The translations under genes were made by a program, and so were the position numbers. Positions 55,849 through 64,000 of a DNA stretch of 64,000 nt are shown here, piece after piece. The notes under the pieces were generated by a model. The model did not search any database. It was given only the letters and a program-made list of their open reading frames with translations, and had not been told where the DNA came from. Numbering within the stretch: position 1 is the stretch's first letter; each line of letters begins with the position of its first letter. Source of the stretch: Ahaetulla prasina (lineage: Eukaryota; Chordata; Lepidosauria; Squamata; Colubridae); the NCBI RefSeq assembly GCF_028640845.1, contig NC_080542.1, positions 136,392,346 to 136,456,345 of the forward strand. The letters are read 5' to 3'.

Positions 55849-55876
55849 CTGACAAATGAGACTTCGTCGAAACGTC
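55849..55876 (+). ncRNA. Hammerhead-ribozyme-like motif in the Penelope-like 3' region
   Basis: CTGACAA, ATGAGACTTCGTC, GAAACGTC. Relative to the hammerhead core CUGANGA-stem II-GAAAC-(GUC), only the G of CUGACGA is changed (CpG to CpA). GAC-UUC-GUC can form a short stem II. PLEs of many animals carry minimal hammerheads at this site. Presumably slow or inactive as it stands. Confidence 0.45.
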
Positions 55877-55957
55877 GCCAAGACACTTCCAATTTTACGC
55901 GGGAGAAAACCTGAATAACCAAAGACCTACATACAAACACCCGCGAAAACCTCAGAA

Positions 55958-55961
<4 letters not shown>

Positions 55962-56035
<74 letters not shown>
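55962..56035. repeat. (AT)n microsatellite at the Penelope-like 3' end
   Basis: About 36 AT units directly after CAGAAAACAA. Such AT runs often follow this PLE terminus. Confidence 0.95.
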
Positions 56036-56037
<2 letters not shown>

Positions 56038-56350
56038 CCTTGAATTAATATGAAAATGGTATGTCATAATTGCAAATTGGTCATTTCAAAATGAAGTACA
56101 ATATGGATTGATTTTCCTTATGATTGAAATAGCTAGGATTCTACTCTCATAATTTGTTTACTTGTATTGATTTTTTTATGAACATGCTTTTTTATTAATT
56201 CATATTTTATTGATATAAAAATAATTCCTATTTCCTTTTCATTACTCCATGACATTTCCAGGAGTTAAGCTTAAATTATCATTATCTGACATTTGCTTAA
56301 ACAGAATGAAGAAATATTGTTTGAAATGGCCCACACCTGCATGGCTGATA

Positions 56351-56729
56351 TAGGTACTCCTCAACTTACCACCACAACTGAGTCCAAAATTTCCGTTGCT
56401 AAGGAAAACAGTTGTTAAGTGAATTTTGTCCCCATTTTATGACCTTTTTTGCTACTGTTGTTGAGTGAATCATCGCAATTATTTAATGAATCATTTAGTC
56501 ATTAATGACATTGACTTTGCTTGTTGGAAGACAGTTGGGAAGGTTACAAAATGGTGATCGCATGACCATAGGACAATGTTAAAAGTCATGCCAGTTGCTA
56601 AGCATCCAGATTTTGATCTCAAAACCATAAGTGCATAACTATGAAAAATGGTCTTTAAGACACTTTTTTCAGTGGTGTTGCAACTTCGAACAGTCACTAA
56701 ACAAATGGTTGTAAATTGAGGAGTACCTG
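56351..56729. mobile_element. TIR miniature element
   Basis: TAGGTACTCCTCAACTTACC and GTAAATTGAGGAGTACCTG, preceded by ATA and followed by TA. Complete interior in reverse orientation. Confidence 0.9.
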
Positions 56730-57395
56730 TATTTCATTTTATTAAAAAAAAGTTTCCTGAGATACATTTTAAGAAGTCTGTAGTGAAAATATCAAGCCTA
56801 CCCATGACATTCTAAAATATGTATACAAATGGATGGAAACGTACATTCCACTGCATAAATTCAGAGCACATTTTGTTTTTTGTTGTAGCAAACAAGTTTA
56901 GTTCAGAGATTTTCAAGCATATTGGTGGCCATTAGTCTCCCACTTAAATTGAGTCATTGCTGTGATCCCATGGGGAATAAGAATTGTGTAGAAGGAAATT
57001 TTTTTAGGCATTGACATTTCTTGGAAATAAAAGCTTTCGGATTTTGTAAAAAACAAAATTCTAACTCTCATAATTGTGAAAATAAACTTGAAAATGCGTG
57101 GGCAGGCAGTATTTTCTGTTATCTTAGAAGCAAGAAAGGAAATACATCTACCATTCAGAAAGACCTTGATCATCTAACTACTTAGTCTAAAACTTGGCAA
57201 ATCTCAACCAGCAAATGCTCAGTCTTACATATTGGAAAAAAGAACCCAAACACTAAGTACATACTTGATGGACATTACTTTACAGATGACCCCCACTCTG
57301 TTAAAGACCTTGGAGTTTTCATATTAAATGATCTAAGTGCCAAAGCCCACTGCAACTACATAGCAAAAAAGGCTCTAAGAGTTGTAAACCTAATT

Positions 57396-57914
57396 TTGCG
57401 TAGCTTCTTTTCCAAAAACACTACACTATTAACCAGAACATATAAAACATTTGCTAGACCAATTCTAGAATACAGCTCGCCTGTCTGGAACTCTCACCAC
57501 ATTTCTGACATCAATACAATTGAACGTGTCCAGAAATATTTTACAAGAAGAGTTCTTCACTCCTCTGAAAACAACAAAATACCTTATCCCACCAGACTTG
57601 AAATCCTAGGCTTAGAAAACTTAGAACTCCATCGCCTTCGACAAGACCTAAGTTTAACTCATAGAATCATCTATTGTAATGTCCTTCCTGTTAAAGACTA
57701 CTTCAGCTTTAATTGCAATAATACAAGAGCAACCAATAGATTTAAACTTAATGTTAACCGCTTTAATCTAGATTGCAGAAAATATGACTTCTGTAACAGA
57801 ATCATCAGTGCTTGGAACACTTTACCTGACTCTGTGGTCTCTTCCCATAATCCCAAAAGCTTTAACCAAAAACTTTCTACTATTGACCTCACCCCATTCC
57901 TAAGAGGACCATAA
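57396..57914 (+). pseudogene. LINE family F ORF2 C-terminal fragment
   Basis: 172 residues open: FFSKNTTLLTRTYKTFARPI, LEYSSPVWNSHHISD, ERVQKYFTRRVLHSSENNKI, LSLTHRIIYCNVLPVKDYFS, IISAWNTLPDSVVSSHNPKS. Upstream codons (KTWQISTSKCSVLHIGKKNP) continue the protein in a nearly open frame, with a stop near 57183. Almost identical to the copy at 39027. Confidence 0.92.
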
Positions 57915-57952
57915 GGGGCGTGCATAAGAGCACAAACGTGCCTACCGTTCCT

Positions 57953-58030
57953 GTCCTATTGTTTTTCTTTTTTTCTTCATATATATATATATATATATAT
58001 ATATGAAGAAAAAAAGAAAAACAATAGGAC
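57953..58030. repeat. Perfect 78-bp palindrome in a LINE tail
   Basis: Two 26-bp arms (start GTCCTATTG, end CAATAGGAC) surround (AT)13. The right arm is an exact reverse complement of the left. The other four family F copies have only one arm. Confidence 0.95.
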
Positions 58031-58130
58031 AATAAGTATATATATATATACTTATACCTCCTCATATTTCTTCATATATATGTTTATATACTATATAATA
58101 TTATGACAAATAAATAAATAAATAAATAAA

Positions 58131-59238
58131 AGCGGATTAAATGAAATTTAGTTTTGTAGATGTCAGTATGCAACATTGTACTGTATATTCTCTATGCCTC
58201 CTTCTAATTAGCAAATCAGGAAAAAACAGAAAAGAAAAATCACAGAAAATAAGACAAGTGAGACCTGTAAAATATAGTGCAAATGAACTGTCCAATTTTC
58301 CTTCTATTTCCCAATTTTATTTTATTTTTCTCAACCCACTTAGAGGAAATATTTTTATATTTTTATGATCCCTGTGGCATCAGCCATTCTTTTAGCAATG
58401 AACCTTACTTTTAAATGGATATTTACTTTTTTTAAAAATTCTTTCTGGACCCAATTACAGTGCATATATAAACCTAGCCCATTATTGCCTGCACTTTGAA
58501 AAGAAAATTACAAGTTAAAGCACAGTAACTAGAAATAAAGTGAGCCTTTGTTCTCAATCTTCATATTCAAAAAGCACACTCACAAATTTCGGATACAATT
58601 CTGCTAGTTATTGCAAAAGAAAAAGATTAGAATTGCTGTTAACAAACAGTATTAGAAATATTCAAACATCAATTTATAAAATAATCTGTAATCTTCAGTA
58701 ATGTTGAATTCATAAACTCCTATACTATAAATTTTGTGAAATAACACTATACTAAATATGAATTTTGCTTTAAAAATATATTCAACCAATCGCCTTTCTC
58801 CCCAAAAGTGTAGTTCATTTCCTTTTAAATATGCTCTTGGGATTAACTCTATGAGCTAACAGTGTAGTGGATATTATTTTTTGACTGAAATTATTCTAGG
58901 AACTGTGGGGCTAGTTTTAATTTATTGTTGGTATAAAGTTCTGCTGATGCTGCTACATAGTCTAACATTCTAGTAAAGATGCTGAGCTGTAAACCAAGAC
59001 ATTTCCTGTTGAAATCTCACAAGGGCTATTTTGCCGTTACTGTTCTCCATTCAAATATGTGTGGTCTGCCATATGGTTTTTGTAACAAGGTTCTTCAGGT
59101 GCAATGGGACAAATAAATGAAACAAAATGGCAGTGAGTCTCATATGAAGAGCCTATTCAGATGGATAAGGTGGGTAATATATTGTTGGATGCCAAATTAG
59201 CATAAACTATAAAAAGCCAGCCAAACTGCAAGCAATTG
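58131..59238. other. Unique AT-rich sequence
   Basis: No repeat ends or coding motifs recognised. Confidence 0.4.
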
Positions 59239-59246
59239 ATAGACAT

Positions 59247-59493
59247 CAGAGGTGGGTTTCAGCAGGTTCTGACCAGTTCTGGAAAACCGGTAGCGGAAAT
59301 TTTAAGTAGTTCGGAGAACCAGTAGTAAAAATTCTGACTGGCTCCGCCCCCATCTATTCTCTCCCTCCTAAGTCCAGCTGATCAGGAGGAAATGGGGATT
59401 TTGCAATAACCTTCCCCTGCCATGCCCACCAAGCCACGCCCACCAAGCCACACCCACAGAACCGGTAGTAAACATTTTTGAAACCCACCACTG
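59247..59493. mobile_element. 247-bp hAT element with perfect 8-bp duplication
   Basis: CAGAGGTGGGTTTCAGCAGG and TTTTTGAAACCCACCACTG are inverted ends. ATAGACAT stands on both sides (59239-59246, 59494-59501). The interior has TGACCAGTTCTGGAAAACCGG and repeated CCCACCAAGCCACGCC units. No coding capacity. Confidence 0.92.
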
Positions 59494-60042
59494 ATAGACA
59501 TGTGTTGACATTAATCTCAAAGATGTTTGAGGATGTGACTTATATTCTGTCTTGTTACTTCTCAGCAAACGCTATTGATATCCTGCTCAAAACACAATAT
59601 TTTACCCTTGGAGACCTGTCATTTAAGGGCTATGAAATTGGTATTAATTATTTTGAAAGGGACAAAACTTGTAGATTGTTCTTTCCTTGAACTAAAAACC
59701 TGACATGACATTCTATGTTCATACAAAAAGTAATTAAAAATCAAACAAGTTATTTAACATTGTTGTTAATAGTTGGTATGAAGGAATCCAAAGATGGTTG
59801 CATACTTTTCCATTGAAACCTAATGCTGATACTAGCTATAATGCTGTGCCACTTTCCTAGTTTTTATTTTAATCTCCAAACAAAACAAAAAAAAATCTGA
59901 ATGTTAAGGAAGTTTATTTTTATTTATTTAGTTGATTTCTCTAGCGGCCCACCTCAACATGTGAGTTCAGAGCATGATTATTGAATAATAGAGAAAAGAA
60001 TGAGGATGACAGATATTTCATTGAAAACCTAATTAGTTGACA
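59494..60042. other. Mostly unique sequence
   Basis: A weak reversed LINE tail at about 59915-59975 (TTTATTTTTATTTATTTAG ... GCGGCCCACC). Nothing else recognised. Confidence 0.35.
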
Positions 60043-60050
60043 CATCTAGC

Positions 60051-60248
60051 CAGGGTGAAATTTACTTACCTTCCCTACCAATTTGGAAGTGCGCGCTCCG
60101 CCTCACATGTGTGCTTGGATCCTCTGCACATGTGCAAAACAAATTACTTCCTGGTTAAAACCAGGAATTAACAACGTCTGAGCGTGCTGCTGCTGCTACC
60201 ACTACTGGTTCGGCCAAACCAATCCGAACCAGTAGCATTTCACCACTG
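60051..60248. mobile_element. 198-bp hAT miniature element with 8-bp duplication
   Basis: CAGGGTGAAATTTACTTACC and CCAGTAGCATTTCACCACTG are inverted ends. CATCTAGC (60043-60050) and AATCTAGC (60249-60256) match at 7 of 8. Its left half is also found at 47951-48000. Confidence 0.88.
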
Positions 60249-60632
60249 AATCTAGCTCATCTGGGCTGATCTCCAAAATCTAAGTACAATCAGACCTAAT
60301 AAATAATCAGGTGGGAGATCACCTGCTTATTCCTAGAGCTGTAGATTAGATTGGGAAATTTAAAAACTTCCTTAAAGAAGCCATAGCAAAGCATTCCTAT
60401 GGCAAAGCATTTTTGCCATCACACGGACATCTCCCTGAAGACAATGGGAGTTTAGCTCAACCTGAAGGAAGTTTGGCTTTCTTAGAGAACATTAGAAAAA
60501 TGTCCATGGTATCATAGGAATAAGTGAGTTTGACTTGAGGGACTTGATTATACTATCAAGGATTACAAACTGCTGTGTGCTGGGACAGGAAAGTTCATTT
60601 TAGTTGGATGTTAGGAGAAGTATCTTCTAAAG

Positions 60633-60817
60633 CTGGGGTCCCAACCCCAGTCTGTGGACTGACACAGATCTGGGGCATGCAGCAACCAAGCCGCACAAAA
60701 AAGTGAAATGCCATCTGCAGGATGCAAGTAGTATGCAAAACCACACCCTCTCCAGTCTACGGAAAAATCTTTCTCCTCATAAACGGTCCCTGGTGCTCAA
60801 CAGGTTGGGGGCCACTG
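60633..60817. mobile_element. 185-bp hAT miniature element with 8-bp duplication
   Basis: CTGGGGTCCCAACCCCAGTC and CAGGTTGGGGGCCACTG are inverted ends. TTCTAAAG (60625-60632) and TTCTAAAT (60818-60825) match at 7 of 8. Same class as 12673-12850. Confidence 0.85.
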
Positions 60818-61009
60818 TTCTAAATTAAACTTTTTCTGCAGAGACACAGCATTTTACCAAAGTGTTTTAGCTACAGCTTTTTATCACCACTCATTTGTTG
60901 GGGGTGATCTACCTTGTTCAGATATAATTCTGTGAAAATGTCCACACTTCAGTTAGTTAATTAAATGATAAGTTGATAAATTGATCTCTTGTTTGTAAGT
61001 ATGTTATTG

Positions 61010-61390
61010 GAACTCAACAATTATCCTGTCTTGCTGTTCAGTCTCTTCAAAATCCAACTCTTACTTCCACAGAATGTCACAGGAAATATAATTGTTTCCA
61101 CTATTCTGATCTATATAGGATTAGAGACAACACAACACCTGAATATCTTTTCCATGGCCTTCATATCTTCTCTACCGAGTATTGTCTGGAGCATATTTTG
61201 TGACTGCTTGTTCTTTTATTGTTGATGATTCAACCTCAAAACTATCCTCCACTTCAATATCTATATTGTAAATTTTATGACTGGATGTTCTACCTATTAT
61301 CATTAGTTTGGTTCTCTTTATATTTAATTCTAGTCCCAATTTTTCACTATACTCCTTGACCTTTATATTAGGGTCTTTGTATTTTTATGA
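61010..61390 (-). pseudogene. Old RTE-like LINE RT relic
   Basis: The minus strand reads NIKVKEYSEKLGLELNIKRT, KLMIIGRTSSHKI, then EVEDSFEVESST. In a neighbouring frame it reads MKAMEKIFRCCVVSNPI and IRIVETIIFPVTFCGSKSWI. These correspond to the segment after the catalytic box and to the KIRIxxxxIFPxxLYGSESW region of RTE elements. The copy is more divergent than the BovB at 52.5 kb and is broken by stops. Confidence 0.7.
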
Positions 61391-62700
61391 ATATACAGTT
61401 GTTTAGCTTCAATCATGCTGAAATGTCAGATGCTCCTTCCAAGTTAATCATAGATTCCTAACTCTTTTCTTTTTATGAATGAATAAGAAATAGGACAATT
61501 GCTAGGAAGCTTGGTAAAACTAGAAAGTTAGATGCAGAATCATAACATATTTTGAGGACTATTTAATAAGTTACTTGGTAATTTTAAAAATAAATTTCTG
61601 ATCCATAATGAAGCAAAGCAAATTTGAAAAAATGCAAATGTATTCTGTATTTGTGAAAACAAAAGGATATTTTTCTTGCACATGCAAACCTCAGCCAATA
61701 GGATTTTGCATGAACAGTAATCAAACAGATTCTATCCAGATGGCACTCATTAATATAGTAAGTTATAATCTGATAATTATAACTTGCCATAGGAAAACAT
61801 AAGAATGGTTGTGATTAATACAAAGATGGTAGATGATTAAAAAAGATCAAGCTAAGAAATATTTGAATCCAACCAACACAATTTTGTCGTCTCCCCCTAA
61901 CTATTGAAAAAACTATTCATAGTAAACTCATACAAATCAGGAGGTATATGTGCATGCAATTACCACGCTAACATAATTTTCATACTAATATGTAAATCAA
62001 CTGGAGTACACAACTTGTTTATGTCCCGAGTCATCTTATCATTCCTGGGTCATGAAAGAGATAGCAATTAATAAGGCAGTGCAACATTCTGTGCTTGTCA
62101 CCTTTGCCCAAAGTTGAACGTGTTGTAGATACTGGTGGTGCTATATAGGTGCTTATATTGTTGCATTTTGCAGATCAAAATCATCTGGAAGTTGTATACA
62201 AAGCCCGGCACTGTACCACTGAGTTACATTGCCTTAGAACAGTAATGGTGAAAGTTTTGGTGTATCAAAATTCAGAAAATGCCTAACCCGACTTAACATA
62301 TCACACCTCATCAGGTGAACAAAGGAGAAACAATTCTTTACATATACATTTACTTAAAAAATACAGTCCAATCTTATGTGGTGCTATTTATTATATGTAT
62401 CATATAAAGGAATGTCAAATAATTACAAACATGAAATATGAGTAAAACAAGTAGCCTTACAGAAATTTTTAGAGGATCTGGAAGTTGCACAGGAACACAC
62501 CCAGTTCTTGTAATGCCTCTGCAATTCCAAAAATCATGCAAGAATGGGACATGTTTTCAAGAATAGTTGGTGGGTGTTGGTGAATGCTGGCACTCAAAAT
62601 ATCGTGGTGTGTCACACATGCGTCATAGGTTCACTGTCATTGCCTTAGAATCTTGGCTATAATACAAGGAGTGCATTTTGTCCATTAGTTTCTATCTTGT
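61391..62700. other. Unique AT-rich sequence
   Basis: No clear repeat ends. Around 62236-62640 AATGGTGAAAGTTTTGGTGT and CGTGGTGTGTCACACATGCG, TCATAGGTTCACTGTCATTG hint at a decayed hAT element. Confidence 0.35.
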
Positions 62701-62701
62701 T

Positions 62702-62732
<31 letters not shown>

Positions 62733-63690
62733 TTTCATTTGTCAACAAATACAAGAAAACAAGTAACAGAGGAGAAATAGACATGGACACATGAAAAATT
62801 TTTGGCACAAAAAAAAAGGATATAGTGGTAAGTTGGAAAAACATAGCCATAAACACAAAGAATGATTACATATAATTGGGAACAGTAGGACAGGGATGGT
62901 AAGCATGCTGGTGCGCTTATGCATGCCCTCTTAGGGATCTCTTAAGAAGCATGAAAGATCCACGGTAGACAGTTTACGGTAACAATTATGGGGATTAGAG
63001 AGACTAACAACAGGATCAGGTAGATTGTTCCAGACATTTACTACTCTATTGCAAAAGTCATATTTCTTACAATTAAGATTAGAGCGAATTACATTGAGTT
63101 TAAATCTATTGATGGCCCTTGTATTATTATTGAAATTAAAGTATTCATTTACAGGTAGAACATTTTGGTAAATAATCTTACGAACTAAGTATAGATCGAA
63201 ACGTAGACAACCTAGTTTGAGGCTTTCTAGACCTCAGATTTCAAGCCTGTGGAATAGGGAATTTTATTTTGAGCAGAAGATTTGTGAACTCTCCTAGTAA
63301 AATATCTCTGGACCCTCTCTAATGTAATGGTGTCTGAAATACAGTGATGGTTCCAAGCAGGTGAACAGTAATCAAGTATAGGTCTGGCAAAGGTTTTATA
63401 TGCCCTAGTTTGGAGTAGAGTGTTACCAGAGAGAAAACTCTTAAAGCCTTTTTTGCAATAATGTTACAGTGAGCTGTGGGACTTAGATCTTTAGAAATGA
63501 ATACTCCTAAGTCCTTGACAGAGTGTGGGTCAACTTTTAGATCATTAACAGCCAGCAAATATTTGAAGTTCTTATTTCTACTGCCAATGTGCAGGACTGA
63601 ATATTTGTTAGCAGAGATTTGGAGTTGCCAATTGTTAGACCATTCAGATACATAGTCTTGTAAGTCTAACTGTCTTTCTTGAACAAAAAA
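62701..63690 (-). mobile_element. CR1/L2-clade LINE, older family F relative
   Basis: (TTTA)n at 62701-62735, the terminus ACAGTAGGACAGGGATGGTA, then the ORF2 C-terminus in broken frames and, at 63319-63693, YVSEWSNNWQLQISANKYSV, LHIGSRNKNFKYLL, SVKDLGVFISKDLSPTAHCN. It diverges clearly from the other four copies and carries many indels. Confidence 0.85.
63319..63690 (-). pseudogene. LINE ORF2 middle fragment
   Basis: The 124-codon frame covers the segment between the catalytic box and the thumb. Similarity to family F begins at DLQDYVSEWSNNW and ends near KKALRVFSL, after which the frame is shifted. Confidence 0.85.
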
Positions 63691-64000
63691 CAAATAAAGC
63701 TTTGCTTTATGCCAGTATTGCTGTCATAGAGATGGAAGTGAATTTGATGAAGCATTCATAATAGTGCTAAAAGATTAGAAAGCATTTTGCAACTTTTAAA
63801 GCAGGTATTATCCATTGCAGAAGGCTATTTTTGCAGTGGCTTCAGAGATAGTGGTAGGTAGCAGGGTGTAAGATGCAAGCAGGAACAGCATATATTGAAT
63901 GGCACAACCAAATAGCTGGCATTGTGTACTGGTACAGAATATGGGTTAGACCCTCCTTCGTCTATATGGAAGATCTCACAAAAAGTTGTGGAAAATAAGA
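63691..64000. other. Unique sequence at the window end
   Basis: Nothing recognised. Confidence 0.35.

Larger units (their letters stand above)
54712..55960. mobile_element. Penelope-like element, head-to-head fold-back insertion
   Basis: The right arm (54936-55960, plus) holds a coding frame, a 3' untranslated region with a hammerhead-like motif and the terminus ACCCGCGAAAACCTCAG. The left arm (54712-54935, minus orientation) is a reverse complement of two separate parts of the right arm. One is the terminus region GAAACGTCGCCAAGACACTT through CCAAAGACCTAC; the other is the coding start around CATCCTAAGAAA. They are joined at the shared bases AAAC. AT microsatellites abut both ends (about 54700 and 55962-56035), hiding any target duplication. 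Inverted 5' copies are a known habit of PLEs. Confidence 0.85.
57150..58130 (+). mobile_element. CR1/L2-clade LINE family F, 1 kb, best-preserved copy
   Basis: 5'-truncated in the RT at about 57150 (CAGAAAGACCTTGATCATC). ORF2 end 57396-57914, the terminal palindrome at 57953-58030, and tail TATGACAAATAAATAAATAA. Confidence 0.9.

Noticed and set aside
13482..56729. Regularly recurring repeat considered as a CRISPR-like or satellite array
   Set aside because: Copies are dispersed, in both orientations, 250-400 bp long with inverted ends, and spaced irregularly. They are transposons in a eukaryotic genome.

Overview
The window looks like nuclear DNA of a squamate reptile, most likely a snake. 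It is AT-rich intergenic or intronic sequence crowded with CR1/L2-type, L1-type and RTE-BovB LINEs, Penelope-like elements (PLEs), a Ty3/Gypsy element, hAT-type and TIR-type miniature DNA transposons, and several copies of a LINE 3' tail ending in AATAG (ATTCT) microsatellites. That tail is characteristic of snake genomes. No complete host protein-coding gene, tRNA, rRNA or CRISPR array was found. The open reading frames with recognisable content are transposon pieces, apart from one coiled-coil fragment (about 30.3-30.5 kb) that looks captured.

Layout. 1-4.5 kb: mostly unique sequence with hAT miniature elements and LINE relics. About 4.56-6.06 kb: a strong CpG island, the only promoter-like region, with a candidate splice donor on the minus strand and, 1 kb downstream on the plus strand, a short candidate exon (7100-7181). 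6.1-9.15 kb: unique AT-rich sequence. 9158-12306: a solitary LTR with 5-bp target duplication, split by a deleted minus-strand Gypsy element (9244-11931) and also carrying a LINE tail. 12.4-19.6 kb: miniature transposons and an L1 relic. 20.47-26.36 kb: a CR1 element, then a near-complete but broken L1 ORF2 whose two sides carry a 0.4-kb direct repeat. 26.4-38 kb: TIR elements, a hAT element with an apparently captured coiled-coil coding segment, a 566-bp compound PLE-like insertion with two hammerhead-like motifs, unique DNA and an L2 tail. 38.8-48.4 kb: three LINE families, one nested in another. 49-56.7 kb: TIR elements, a BovB split by a LINE tail, and a head-to-head Penelope-like element with an open GIY-YIG frame. 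57-64 kb: two more LINEs, one with a perfect 78-bp palindrome, three hAT elements with target duplications and an RTE relic.

The window records transposition history rather than a working pathway. Young insertions can be ordered by nesting: Gypsy in solo LTR, LINE tail in BovB, L2 in LINE, hAT in TIR element, LINE tail in TIR element. The items most worth a second look are the two fold-back Penelope-like insertions, the L1 with unusually long flanking repeats, the hAT element with coding-like cargo, and two L2-derived insertions that start at the same internal point. All family names come from reading translated motifs and ends by eye; none was confirmed by a database search.
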